The position numbers were made by a program, and so were the translations under genes. A model generated the notes under the pieces. It had not been told where the DNA came from. It saw only the letters and a list, made by a program, of their open reading frames with translations, and ran no database searches. From a virus: a stretch of 41,787 nucleotides of DNA. Below are positions 13,946-21,660 of this stretch, piece by piece; the first letter of the stretch is position 1; each line of letters opens with the position of its first letter. The DNA is taken from positions 1 to 41,787 of the IMG/VR virus record IMGVR_UViG_3300048921_000095, one strand, 5' to 3'.

Positions 13946-14143
13946 ATGTCTATAAACTGGTTTGTTGTGTGCGAAAAGTGCAAGGTTTTTAAGGATGTGG
14001 CTCAGGGCTACGAAGGGCAGGTAAGACCGACTGAGAGAGGTGAGTTGATTATCAGTTTTCTATATCAGCATGAAGGTCATAATTTGAAGTTCGTGAGTGA
14101 GTATGCTGAAGAAGTCCTTGAAGGGTGCAAAGAAGAGTTGTGA
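13946..14143 (+). CDS. 65-aa zinc-finger-like protein, last gene of the early right unit
   Basis: MSINWFVVCEKCKVFKDVAQ starts behind GAGGAAAT. A CEKC pair and a later HEGH pair (LYQHEGHNLKFVSEYAEEV) could bind zinc. It is the last gene before the SOS-controlled region: a GTGAC-CT-GTCAC palindrome overlaps its stop and a terminator-like hairpin follows 20 bp on. Function unknown. Confidence 0.6.
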   Translation: MSINWFVVCEKCKVFKDVAQGYEGQVRPTERGELIISFLYQHEGHNLKFVSEYAEEVLEGCKEEL

Positions 14144-14153
14144 CCTGTCACAG

Positions 14154-14215
14154 TTGCGAACTATCCCCGCTTAATTATACTGTATATGCAAACAGTATTA
14201 TGGCGGGGATTTTTT
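14154..14215 (+). promoter_or_regulatory. LexA-controlled promoter inside a terminator-like hairpin
   Basis: A perfect LexA box CTGT-ATATGCAA-ACAG (14180-14195; with flanks TACTG...CAGTA, 14178-14197) overlaps the -10 TATACT (14176-14181), which lies 16 bp from TTGCGA (14154-14159). The box is flanked by ATCCCCGC (14163-14170) and GCGGGGAT (14203-14210), an 8-bp inverted repeat followed by T residues to 14215. The right arm contains the ribosome site of the next gene. A transcript from this promoter (start near 14188) lacks the left arm, while read-through RNA contains both. Confidence 0.8.
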
Positions 14216-14464
14216 ATGGGCGTCAAAGACAGCAACTTCCAGATGGTGCGCCACGGCGAGCCGCTCATCATCTTCAAACCAGGCGGGATCGTATTCTTCC
14301 AGCGCGCCAGAGAGCATGGCGGAAAATGGTGGCTTGGCTACACACATCACGAAGGCTTCGAGTTCATCCTCGACCAGCCAGTTTCCATCCATGAGGGCAT
14401 GGTTTTCCTCGTCAACCGAGACAGTGTCCCGCTGCCATCGCCTGACGATTTCCGCCTGGAGTAA
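14216..14464 (+). CDS. SOS-induced 82-aa protein, candidate antirepressor
   Basis: The start is ATG 14216, eight bases after the GGCGGGG ribosome site; an ATG at 14186 lies within the LexA box and is rejected. The protein MGVKDSNFQMVRHGEPLIIF ... GGKWWLGYTHHEGFEFILDQ is predicted beta-rich, soluble and without Cys. I recognise no family. A perfect LexA box directs it, and the resident repressor appears unable to self-cleave. It is therefore a prime candidate for a Tum-like antirepressor (compare phage 186) or another SOS-dependent lytic switch; that is inference from context. It sits alone between the early block and terminase. Confidence 0.75.
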   Translation: MGVKDSNFQMVRHGEPLIIFKPGGIVFFQRAREHGGKWWLGYTHHEGFEFILDQPVSIHEGMVFLVNRDSVPLPSPDDFRLE

Positions 14465-14487
14465 TGATATAGTTACCTGCATGGTAA
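14465..14487 (+). promoter_or_regulatory. terminase promoter (extended -10) with operator
   Basis: TGATATAGT (14465-14473) reads as an extended -10. The perfect operator TTACC-N5-GGTAA (14473-14487) begins at its last base, covering the start site. This places the late terminase genes under the same operator as the early promoters. Confidence 0.65.
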
Positions 14488-14505
14488 TTATTTCAGGTGC
14501 TCATC

Positions 14506-15078
14506 ATGGCAAAAAGACCCTCAACACAGTTCAAGCCGCTGACCGATATGCAGGAGAGATTCTGCCAGGAGTATATACAAACACCTGATAATCAGACAGA
14601 TGCAGCAGTGCGGGCTGGCTATTCAGCAAAGTCTGCGCACAATGCCGCAAGCCAGAACATGGACGAGCCGCGCATTCAGAAACGAATCGCTGAGCTGATG
14701 ACAGAGCGCAATCGCCGCCTGCGCGTCAGCGCCGATTATGTGCTGCAGCGGCTGGTGGAGATCGACCAGATGGACGTGCTGGATATCCTCGACGACGAGG
14801 GCGGCCTGAAGCCGATCAGCCAGTGGCCTAAAGTCTGGCGCACCTCTCTCAGCGCGATGGACATCAACCGGATTCGCATGGCCGGAAAGGATGGTGAGGC
14901 CGATATCGAGTCCACCCTGCAAAAAGTTAAGTGGCCTGACAAGGTGAAGAACCTCGAACTCATCGGTAAGCACGTCGACGTCATGGCGTTCAAGGAGCGC
15001 GTGGAGTTATCCGGAACCGTCACTATCGCCGACAAGATGGCAGCAGCCCGTAAGCGTGTGCAGGATGGTGGGAAATGA
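14506..15078 (+). CDS. terminase small subunit
   Basis: This 190-aa protein has the terminase_2 layout: FKPLTDMQERFCQEYIQTPD, then NQTDAAVRAGYSAKSAHNAA (the HTH that binds pac/cos DNA), and RIQKRIAELMTERNRRLRVS. The middle region (ADYVLQRLVEIDQMDVLDIL) is the oligomerisation part. It recognises phage DNA and stimulates the large subunit. The start is ATG 14506 behind AGGTG; it overlaps terL by four bases. Length is normal. Confidence 0.93.
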   Translation: MAKRPSTQFKPLTDMQERFCQEYIQTPDNQTDAAVRAGYSAKSAHNAASQNMDEPRIQKRIAELMTERNRRLRVSADYVLQRLVEIDQMDVLDILDDEGGLKPISQWPKVWRTSLSAMDINRIRMAGKDGEADIESTLQKVKWPDKVKNLELIGKHVDVMAFKERVELSGTVTIADKMAAARKRVQDGGK

Positions 15079-16553
15079 CCGCCAGCGCCGCGCCATCATA
15101 CGAGGAGCAACTCATCGAGGATATCGCAGGGTTCACGCACGACCCTCTGAGTTATGCGCGCTACGCATTCCCCTGGGGCGAAGAGGGCACGGAGCTGTCA
15201 CACGCCACCGGCCCCCGCACATGGCAGGCAGAAGCCTTTGCCGAGATACGCGATCACCTGCAAAGCCCTGATACCCGTCACCAGCCGCTGATGATTGCCC
15301 GCGCGTCGGGGCACGGTATCGGCAAATCAGCGTTCATCTCGATGCTGATCAAGTGGGGCATGGACACCTGCGAGGATTGCAAGGTGGTGGTGACCGCCAA
15401 CACCGACAACCAGCTGCGTACCAAAACATGGCCGGAGATTATCAAGTGGTCAAATCTGGCGATCACCCGAGACTGGTTCACCTGCACCGCGACGGCGATG
15501 TACAGCAATGACCCGGGGCATGATAAGCGCTGGCGCGCTGATGCGATCCCCTGGTCTGAGCACAACACCGAGGCATTCGCCGGTCTGCACAACGAGCGCA
15601 AGCGGATCATCGTGGTATTCGACGAAGCGTCAAATATTGCCGATCTGGTGTGGGAGGTTGCCGAGGGCGCGCTGACGGATGAGGATACCGAAATCATCTG
15701 GGTGGCGTTCGGTAACCCGACGCGCAACACCGGGCGATTCCGCGAATGCTTCCGCAAATATCGCCACCGCTGGAAGTGTGCGCAGATCGACAGCCGCACC
15801 GTCGAAGGCACCAACAAAGACCAGCTCAACAAATGGGTTGAGGACTACGGCGAGGATAGCGACTTCGTTAAGGTGCGTGTCCGTGGCATCTTCCCTGATG
15901 CGTCAGAGCTCCAGTTTATCCCCACCGGGCTGACCGATGAGGCAATGAAGCGCGTCGTGACCGCAGGGCAGGTAGCGCATGCACCGGTGATTATCGGCGT
16001 CGACCCGGCTTACTCCGGCGTCGATGATGCGGTGATATACCTCCGGCAGGGTCTGCACAGCAAAGTACTCTGGACGGGCAACAAGACCACCGACGATCTT
16101 ATTATGGCGAAGCGCATCGCTGACTTCGAAGACCAGTATCAGGCTGATGCGGTGTTTATCGATTTCGGCTACGGCACCGGGCTGAAGTCAATCGGCGACG
16201 GCTGGGGCAGGTCGTGGCAGCTTGTTCCGTTCGGCGGCGCATCAACCGACCCGCAGATGCTCAACAAGCGCGGCGAGATGTTTAACAGTTGTAAGACATG
16301 GCTGAAGCTTGGCGGTGCGCTGGATGACCAGGAGGCGGCAGATGACCTGTCGGCGGCGGAGTACAAGGTGCGCGTGGATGGCAAGATAGTGATGGAGCCA
16401 AAGGAAGATATCAAAGACCGCCTTGGGCGATCGCCTGGTAAGGGTGACGCTCTGCTGCTGACCTTTGCTTTCCCGGTGGCGAAGCGGTTACGAATTCCTG
16501 GGCAGGATGGGCAGCAGGGCCGGGCCATCACAGAGTACGACCCCTATGCGTGA
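15075..16553 (+). CDS. terminase large subunit (ATPase-nuclease)
   Basis: The 492-aa packaging motor shows a Walker A-type loop ASGHGIGKS (residues 77-85), Walker B IIVVFDEAS (178-186) and a C-terminal RNase H-like nuclease with Asp310 (IIGVDPAYSG), Asp363 (VFIDFGYGTG) and Asp458 (SPGKGDALLL). It cuts concatemers and pumps DNA into the prohead through the portal. The start overlaps terS as ATGA. All catalytic motifs are intact. Unusually, the gene is not directly followed by the portal: a convergent gene and about 0.9 kb of non-coding DNA lie between them. Confidence 0.96.
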   Translation: MTASAAPSYEEQLIEDIAGFTHDPLSYARYAFPWGEEGTELSHATGPRTWQAEAFAEIRDHLQSPDTRHQPLMIARASGHGIGKSAFISMLIKWGMDTCEDCKVVVTANTDNQLRTKTWPEIIKWSNLAITRDWFTCTATAMYSNDPGHDKRWRADAIPWSEHNTEAFAGLHNERKRIIVVFDEASNIADLVWEVAEGALTDEDTEIIWVAFGNPTRNTGRFRECFRKYRHRWKCAQIDSRTVEGTNKDQLNKWVEDYGEDSDFVKVRVRGIFPDASELQFIPTGLTDEAMKRVVTAGQVAHAPVIIGVDPAYSGVDDAVIYLRQGLHSKVLWTGNKTTDDLIMAKRIADFEDQYQADAVFIDFGYGTGLKSIGDGWGRSWQLVPFGGASTDPQMLNKRGEMFNSCKTWLKLGGALDDQEAADDLSAAEYKVRVDGKIVMEPKEDIKDRLGRSPGKGDALLLTFAFPVAKRLRIPGQDGQQGRAITEYDPYA

Positions 16554-16556
16554 AGC

Positions 16557-16576
16557 GAGTTGCGAATCTGCAACTC
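16557..16576 (+). other. hairpin after terminase
   Basis: The inverted repeat GAGTTGC/GCAACTC with a 6-nt loop starts 4 bp after the terL stop. No T run follows on the plus strand, so it may stabilise the mRNA 3' end rather than terminate. Confidence 0.45.
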
Positions 16577-16581
16577 GGGCA

Positions 16582-16606
16582 TAAAAAAGCCCGCACTCGG
16601 CGGGCT
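16582..16606 (-). terminator. terminator between terL and the convergent gp49-like gene
   Basis: The stem AGCCCGC/GCGGGCT with a 5-nt loop is followed, on the minus strand, by six T residues. It ends the leftward transcript of the gp49-family gene and probably also slows rightward transcription. Confidence 0.8.
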
Positions 16607-16609
16607 ATT

Positions 16610-16621
16610 GTGACATGTCAC
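16610..16621. repeat. GTGAC-AT-GTCAC palindrome at convergent end
   Basis: This is identical to the palindrome at 1714-1725 and again sits between the 3' ends of convergent genes. Confidence 0.5.
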
Positions 16622-16625
16622 GCAA

Positions 16626-17003
16626 TCAAGCCTCGCTAAGCTTCTGCTTCAGCAGATAACCTTCCAACATCCAGATTTTATTGACCGCGTTCTCACGGGC
16701 AATCTTGCGTCCGATCTCTGCGTCGAAGTTCTCCGGGCTGGCGCAGGCGCTTTCGCCGGTGACGGTGAAGCCGTTGCGCAGCACCAGGACGCAGAAGGTT
16801 AACAATGGGTGCGCCGCTGCCGTTTCTTCGCCAGGTTGAGTGCCAATATAAACGTCACCATTGGCCTTATATGCCCCGAGCACGCCGTCAGCGGCGGTGA
16901 AGTAGTTTTCCGCCACAATGGTATTTTCAATATGCTGCTGAGTAACGCGCGGCGCGGTTAAGCCTTTCGCCTGAATTTCATGCTCAATATCTTTATCGCT
17001 CAT
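16626..17003 (-). CDS. N4 gp49/Sf6 gene 66 family protein
   Basis: This 125-aa protein matches the gp49 family: AKGLTAPRVTQQHIENTIV, ENYFTAADGVLGAY, LLTFCVLVLRNGFTVTGESA and FDAEIGRKIARENAVNKIW. The family is common in phages, and its function is unknown to me. Start is ATG 17003 (ATG 17006 is equally possible) behind AAGGTG. Twenty-eight further upstream codons in frame lack support. It is encoded on the opposite strand to the flanking terminase and portal genes, as in several related phages. Confidence 0.9.
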   Translation of the reverse strand: MSDKDIEHEIQAKGLTAPRVTQQHIENTIVAENYFTAADGVLGAYKANGDVYIGTQPGEETAAAHPLLTFCVLVLRNGFTVTGESACASPENFDAEIGRKIARENAVNKIWMLEGYLLKQKLSEA

Positions 17004-17124
17004 CATATTCACCTTAAAAAAATGCCCGGCGAACCGGGAGAAATTGTCAACGACGGAGTGCCATCCCTGGCATGGGTGAGGGTTCACAACAGAATGTCAT
17101 CGGGTGGCAATGGCTTTCTGGTGT

Positions 17125-17169
17125 AAAAAGGGCGGTGGCCAGTCCATCTAGGGAGAAACCGCCACCGCC
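17125..17169 (-). terminator. strong leftward terminator downstream of the structured region
   Basis: A perfect 9-bp stem GGCGGTGGC/GCCACCGCC (17131-17139 and 17161-17169) is followed, on the minus strand, by C and five T residues. It would end a leftward RNA started near 17825, before the gp49-like gene. Confidence 0.75.
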
Positions 17170-17825
17170 AAGACTACACACAGCATATCGGTACTACGGG
17201 TATCACGGTCCTAAGGCGTGATTTGGTTGTGGTACGCAGTCTATTCGGCATAGCAGCTCTGCGCAGATGCTTCTAACAATCCCGGTGGTTGCCGGGTTAA
17301 TGCCTTATTCACCACAACGAAGAGAGTACTTAGCCTGTTAAGGCGCCACACTTTGTCGCGGCTCCATAAATACTCTCTCCTGTTGTGTCCTCGTCTCTTC
17401 CGAGGTGTCACACCGAACTGCCACGATGGTGAGTCGCAACTTCGTGCCTAAACGATGGCTTGCACATTCCGGCTACCCGCTGACGAGGAAAACGCAACAA
17501 GGAACATCCCGGACCGCTATCGGCACATGTGCCATATGCCGTACTGCCACAGCTAAAAGCGCGATCCACCGTTTGCATTTAACGACCAGACCAGCAGTCA
17601 TTCACTGAATCGCGCTTTGAGTTATGTGCTGGGATGATGCCCAGCTTATCCACCGCCTTTACTTTTAAGCCCAATATCCTGCTGCGGTACTCCGGGCTAC
17701 TGCATTAGCGTTCACATACCCACCTCTGCAATCTGTCGCATGCTTCATCGCTGTCATGCTCAGCCAACTGTCTAAGAGTTGCACCCGTCGTTGCCGAAGC
17801 TGATAAGTGCAACCCACTAACTGTT
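17170..17825 (-). ncRNA. candidate repressor-controlled structured RNA, about 0.7 kb
   Basis: No convincing gene is present in 17004-17927. On the minus strand a near-consensus promoter (TTGACA at 17860-17855, 17-bp spacer, TACCTT at 17837-17832) is overlapped by a perfect operator, and a strong terminator lies 0.7 kb away at 17125-17169. Between them are several long pairings: CACAAC plus AGAGAGTA with TACTCTCT plus GTTGTG (17313-17387), AAAGCGCGAT/ATCGCGCTTT (17556-17618), GTTGCAC/GTGCAAC (17778-17813) and the palindrome GGCACATGTGCC (17522-17533). Only tiny frames exist, such as a 9-codon one (MEPRQSVAP) behind AGGAGAG. I infer a non-coding transcript, but have no homolog for it. Confidence 0.45.
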
Positions 17826-17903
17826 ACCTAAAAGGTAATAATTGCACCGGATAATGTCAATACCCTGGGTAAAATAATTCGTATATGGTTAAATTGGTAA
17901 TAA
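17824..17903. promoter_or_regulatory. divergent control region: leftward RNA and portal operon
   Basis: A perfect operator (17824-17838) covers the -10/start of the leftward promoter. For the rightward portal operon a TAATTC (17875-17880), a 17-bp spacer beginning GTATATGGTT and a -10-like TAATAA (17898-17903) can be read. The GTATATGG element is centred about 53 bp (five helical turns) from the operator. Confidence 0.6.
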
Positions 17904-17927
17904 TTTAACACACCCGGAGTACCCGCC

Positions 17928-18134
17928 ATGTGCATTGGTAGCACGCCGAAAGTAACTGCCGCGCCGGAAGTTCAGGCCGCACCGCAGGAGCAGGACGCAG
18001 CCGTTGTCAGTTCCCGTGATGAAGAGACCCGCCGCCGCCGCGCTGCTGCTGGCCGCAACTCCACTCTGCTGACCGGCTCGCAGGGCGATACATCCGTTGC
18101 TAATACCAGCGGCAAGACCCTGCTGGGCCAGTAA
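17928..18134 (+). CDS. 68-aa protein preceding the portal
   Basis: MCIGSTPKVTAAPEVQAAPQ starts with a Met-Cys-x-Gly motif, then an Ala/Pro/Gln-rich linker, a basic patch (DEETRRRRAAAGRNSTLL) and a short conserved-looking end (TSGKTLLGQ). Comparable small proteins precede portal genes in T7-like and epsilon15-like phages. I infer a structural or assembly role. Ribosome site GGAG is 8 bp from the ATG. The Met-Cys start is not a lipoprotein signal because no hydrophobic segment precedes it. Confidence 0.7.
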   Translation: MCIGSTPKVTAAPEVQAAPQEQDAAVVSSRDEETRRRRAAAGRNSTLLTGSQGDTSVANTSGKTLLGQ

Positions 18135-18147
18135 CGGAGCACATAAA

Positions 18148-19821
18148 ATGGCTGAAGAATCACTCAAGCAGCGCCTGAACAAGCAGTTCGCACAGCTTCA
18201 GAACGACCGCACGTCGTTCGAGTCGCACTGGCGTGATCTGAGTGACTTCATCAACCCGCGCGGCTCGCGCTTCCTGACGTCTGACGTCAACCGCGACGAG
18301 CGTCGCAACACCAAAATCGTTGACCCTACCGGCAGCCTGGCAGCCCGCATTCTTTCCAGCGGCATGATGTCGGGTATCACCAGCCCGGCGCGCCCTTGGT
18401 TCAAACTGGCAACGCCGGATCCGCAGATGATGGACTTCGGCCCGGTTAAGGTCTGGCTGGAGACAGTGCAGCGCCTCATGAACGAGGTGTTCAACCGCTC
18501 TAACCTGTACCAGTCACTGCCTCTGCTTTACAGCAGTCTGGGCATTTACGGCACCGGCGCGATGGCGGTACTGGATGACGAAGAGGATGTTATCCGCACG
18601 CAGGTTTTTCCGATCGGAAGTTACCACCTGGCTAACTCTGAGCGCGGAAACGTCGATACCTGCTTCCGCAAATTCTCCATGACGGTGCGCCAGCTGGTGC
18701 AGAAGTTTGGCATCGAGAACGTGAGCGATACCGTCAAGAGCATGTTCGAGGCTGGCAACTACGAGAAGTGGATCGAGGTGATGCACGCCGTTTACCCGAA
18801 CATGGATCGCCGCACCGGCAGCCTGTTGTCGAAGGACAAGCCGTTCAAGTCGGTCTACTACGAGTGCGGCGGCGACAGCGACAAGCTGCTGCGCGAATCC
18901 GGCTTCGATGAGTTCCCGATTATGGGGCCTCGCTGGGAGGTCAACGGTGAAGATGTCTATGCCAGCTCATGCCCCGGCATGCTGGCGCTGGGCCAGGTCA
19001 AAGCCCTTCAGCTTGAGCAGAAGCGTAAAAGCCAGCTGATCGACAAGGCGACCAACCCGCCGATGGTTGGGCCATCTTCGCTGAAGAACCAGCGCGTTTC
19101 CCTTCTGCCTGGCGATATCACCTATATCGACCAGGTGACCGGTCAGGATGGCTTCAAGCCTGCCTACCTGGTTAACCCGAACACCGCTGATCTGCTGAAT
19201 GATATTCAGGATACCCGACAGACCATCAACTCCGCTTTCTTTGTCGACCTGTTCATGATGCTGCAGAACATCAACACCCGCTCGATGCCGGTTGAAGCGG
19301 TGATCGAGATGAAGGAAGAGAAGCTCCTCATGCTCGGCCCGGTGCTGGAGCGCCTGAACGATGAGTGCCTTAACCCGTTAATCGACCGCACCTTCTCCAT
19401 CATGGCGCGCAAAAACATGCTGCCGCCGCCGCCTGACGTCATGCAGGGAATGCCGCTGCGCATCGAATACATCTCCGTTATGGCGCAGGCGCAGAAGTCT
19501 ATCGGCCTCTCCAGCCTGTCATCAACCATCGGCTTTATTGGTCAGCTCGCACAGTTCAAGCCGGAGGCTCTGGACAAACTCGACGTCGACCAGGCCATCG
19601 ACAGCTTCGCGGATATGTCAGGAGTCAGCGCGACAGTCGTGTTGCCACAGGAGCAGGTAGAGCAGATTCGCCAGCAGCGAGCTCAGCAGCAGCAGGCCGC
19701 CCAGGCAATGCAGATGGGCATGGCTGCCGCCGACGGAGCCAAGACGCTCAGCGAAACGAATACGCAGGATCCGAATGCGCTCACTCAACTGGTTAACGCC
19801 GCGCGAGGTCAGACGCCATGA
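18148..19821 (+). CDS. portal (head-to-tail connector) protein
   Basis: The 557-aa protein belongs to the T7 gp8/epsilon15 gp4 type connector family: MAEESLKQRLNKQFAQLQND, SHWRDLSDFINPRGSRF, ILSSGMMSGITSPARPWFKL, DTRQTINSAFFVDLFMML and a Gln-rich C-terminus (QQRAQQQQAAQAMQMG). Twelve copies form the ring through which DNA enters and leaves. I took ATG 18148; 17 upstream in-frame codons overlap the preceding gene. The C-terminal Gln/Ala helix is the usual barrel extension. Length agrees with the family. Confidence 0.95.
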   Translation: MAEESLKQRLNKQFAQLQNDRTSFESHWRDLSDFINPRGSRFLTSDVNRDERRNTKIVDPTGSLAARILSSGMMSGITSPARPWFKLATPDPQMMDFGPVKVWLETVQRLMNEVFNRSNLYQSLPLLYSSLGIYGTGAMAVLDDEEDVIRTQVFPIGSYHLANSERGNVDTCFRKFSMTVRQLVQKFGIENVSDTVKSMFEAGNYEKWIEVMHAVYPNMDRRTGSLLSKDKPFKSVYYECGGDSDKLLRESGFDEFPIMGPRWEVNGEDVYASSCPGMLALGQVKALQLEQKRKSQLIDKATNPPMVGPSSLKNQRVSLLPGDITYIDQVTGQDGFKPAYLVNPNTADLLNDIQDTRQTINSAFFVDLFMMLQNINTRSMPVEAVIEMKEEKLLMLGPVLERLNDECLNPLIDRTFSIMARKNMLPPPPDVMQGMPLRIEYISVMAQAQKSIGLSSLSSTIGFIGQLAQFKPEALDKLDVDQAIDSFADMSGVSATVVLPQEQVEQIRQQRAQQQQAAQAMQMGMAAADGAKTLSETNTQDPNALTQLVNAARGQTP

Positions 19822-20129
19822 GCGAATTCGAAGAAAGCGAGAACAAAGAATACCTGGCTCGCATCGCTATCAGAGCAGAGCGCGACATTGCCGACATTCA
19901 GTTTGTGATGTCCAGCGAGCAGGGTCGCCGCGTCTTGTGGTCAGTGCTTGAGAAAGGCCAGGTGTTTGGCTCCTGCTTCAGCGTTGACCCGCACATCACG
20001 GCATTCAATGAAGGGCAGCGAAATCTGGCGCTGGCATTGTTTCAGCGCGTAATGGGCCACTGCCCTGAGCAGTATCTGAAAATGGCAGCCGAGGCCGCCG
20101 CCGACGAAAAGGAGATGTCAGGTGATTGA
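19818..20129 (+). CDS. Bbp19-like small head protein
   Basis: This 103-aa protein (EYLARIAIRAERDIADIQFV; SSEQGRRVLWSVLEKGQVFG; NEGQRNLALALFQRVMGHCP) resembles the Bbp19 family of BPP-1-like phages, encoded right after the portal. It is helical, with the conserved sequence GRRxLWxVL...G.R. Its role in the particle is not known to me. It overlaps the portal stop by four bases and the next gene by eight. Confidence 0.75.
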   Translation: MSEFEESENKEYLARIAIRAERDIADIQFVMSSEQGRRVLWSVLEKGQVFGSCFSVDPHITAFNEGQRNLALALFQRVMGHCPEQYLKMAAEAAADEKEMSGD

Positions 20130-20934
20130 AGCGATCCGCTATTTCCATGCATCCACGCTGATGGAGCTGGAGCAGATGATGCCAGCACTCATTTCTCAGG
20201 GCTGGCAGCCAACAGGGACATTGTCTGTCGATCCATCAATGGGCGGCTGGGATTTCTACCAGACCATGATTAAAGGCGACGCAACTGCAATGCCGAGCAA
20301 CACGGCAGCCGTTACTGATGGCCTGACCTACTCACTGTCAGGATCTGATGGAGCTACCGATCAGGGCGTGACAGTCACTCCGGTAGTTGCGAACAGCCGC
20401 GTCGACCGATTCAAGTTACCGGCAAGTGCTGCTGTCGTGAAAAACAATGACACGGTGTCCGTCCGTAACAGTGCTGGTGCGAATGGTAAAGGCTCTACTG
20501 CCGTCGTCACCAGCGCAGGTGCGATCACCAGCGTCAACCTTCCTGCAACCACAGGGATGGTGGACAACGGTTCTGCTGTAGCGGTGCAGAACTCAGCTGG
20601 CACAGCGGTGCCCGGCACTCACCCGGCAACCGTATCGTCTGGCGTGCTGCAGAACATCAGGCTGGCTGCCACCATCGCGCCCGTCAGCACCGGTGATTCC
20701 GTTGCCGTTCAAAACTCCGCGGGCTCTGCCGTTGCCGGTACGCATTCCGCAACGGTTGGGTCTGGTGCGCTTACCAACGTCAAACTCGCCGCAACGATCG
20801 CCACAGTAGCCAATGGCTCTGTACTGGCATCGCTGCCTGTAACCAACAACGCCATTCTCGCGATTGGCACAGCAAACAGACAGGTAACAGTGACCGTCGC
20901 CAATGGCGTCATCACTGGCCTGGCAATCGTTTAA
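20122..20934 (+). CDS. DUF1737-like domain fused to beta-repeat array
   Basis: The GTG start at 20122 follows AAGGAG. Residues about 1-55 (LEQMMPALISQGWQPTGTLS; GGWDFYQTMIKG) resemble the small DUF1737 module. Residues about 80-270 consist of about four repeats of roughly 40 residues with the pattern VAVQNSAG-x-x-VxGTHxATV-x-SG-x-L. They are rich in Thr, Ser, Val, Ala and Gly and are predicted as beta strands. It lies between portal and scaffold genes, where no standard morphogenesis gene is expected. I suggest a head decoration or fibre-like protein; expression in virions is untested. Confidence 0.65.
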   Translation: MIEAIRYFHASTLMELEQMMPALISQGWQPTGTLSVDPSMGGWDFYQTMIKGDATAMPSNTAAVTDGLTYSLSGSDGATDQGVTVTPVVANSRVDRFKLPASAAVVKNNDTVSVRNSAGANGKGSTAVVTSAGAITSVNLPATTGMVDNGSAVAVQNSAGTAVPGTHPATVSSGVLQNIRLAATIAPVSTGDSVAVQNSAGSAVAGTHSATVGSGALTNVKLAATIATVANGSVLASLPVTNNAILAIGTANRQVTVTVANGVITGLAIV

Positions 20935-20944
20935 GGGTAACGAA

Positions 20945-21646
20945 ATGGGAAATTCTTTGTTTCGCAAAATCTTCGGCATCGTTGCCATGCAGGAAGCAAC
21001 TGACGCCAGCGCTGCTGGTGGCGGTGGTGATGCTCCTGCGCCAGCGACTGATTCATCTGCGCCAGCAGGTAACGAACCTCCAGCAACAGACCCCGCTGAG
21101 CCAGCTGCTGAGCCGGATAAATCGGAGGGCGATAAGCCTGAAGGTGACAAGCCGGACGGCCAGAAGAAACAGGAAGAGCAGAAGTCCGAAGGCGCTCCGG
21201 AGAAATATGAGTTCAAAGCCGGTGAAGGCGTTGAGCTGGATCAGGAAGCCCTGAAAGATTTCGAGCCGCTGGCCCGCGAGCTGAACCTGACCAACGAGCA
21301 GGCGCAGAAGATGGTCGACCTGTACGGCAGCAAGATCCTGCCAATGGTGCAGAAGCAGCAGGCCGAAGCCTGGCAGAAGCAAACCGAAGGCTGGGCGGAA
21401 GCGGTTAAAGCCGACAAAGAGATTGGCGGTGCAAACCTGACTTCCAGTATCAGCACTGCGCAGCGCGCGCTGGAAACCTTCGGCACGCCTGTGCTGAAAG
21501 AATACCTGAATACTACCGGCCTGGGTAATCACCCCGAGCTGATCAAAGTGTTCGTGAAGGTCGGTAAAGCCATGTCGGAAGATGGCATGGTCACCGGCAA
21601 AGAAAGCGGTCAGCGTACTGCTGCCGAAGTGCTTTATGGCAAATAA
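20945..21646 (+). CDS. capsid scaffolding protein
   Basis: This 233-aa protein starts at ATG 20945. An acidic, Pro/Ala/Glu-rich low-complexity region (residues about 15-85) precedes a helical segment (LARELNLTNEQAQKMVDLYG; QKQQAEAWQKQTEGWAEAVK) and a C-terminal helix-rich part (GNHPELIKVFVKVGKAMSED). Composition, size and position between portal and capsid genes are those of scaffolding proteins, which direct prohead assembly and then leave. The LTNEQAQKxVD motif recurs in T7-like scaffolds. Confidence 0.88.
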   Translation: MGNSLFRKIFGIVAMQEATDASAAGGGGDAPAPATDSSAPAGNEPPATDPAEPAAEPDKSEGDKPEGDKPDGQKKQEEQKSEGAPEKYEFKAGEGVELDQEALKDFEPLARELNLTNEQAQKMVDLYGSKILPMVQKQQAEAWQKQTEGWAEAVKADKEIGGANLTSSISTAQRALETFGTPVLKEYLNTTGLGNHPELIKVFVKVGKAMSEDGMVTGKESGQRTAAEVLYGK

Positions 21647-21660
21647 GAGAGGAAACAACC

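Noticed and set aside
14198-14482. Minus-strand 94-codon frame opposite the SOS gene
   Set aside because: Antisense shadow of the 82-aa gene; no ribosome site or promoter.
17405-17608. 67-codon plus-strand frame in the structured block
   Set aside because: Poor codon character, no ribosome site, and it spans palindromes and stems; more likely non-coding.
17646-17654. DnaA-box-like TTATCCACC
   Set aside because: Single copy with a mismatch, and far from the iteron arrays; probably chance.
17088-17830. tRNA, retron or group I/II intron in the non-coding block
   Set aside because: I saw no tRNA T-loop pattern, no reverse transcriptase gene nearby, and no intron-type conserved cores by eye.
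17861-17871. TACCCTGGGTA palindrome as another operator
   Set aside because: The half-site spacing differs from TTACC-N5-GGTAA, so I did not count it.
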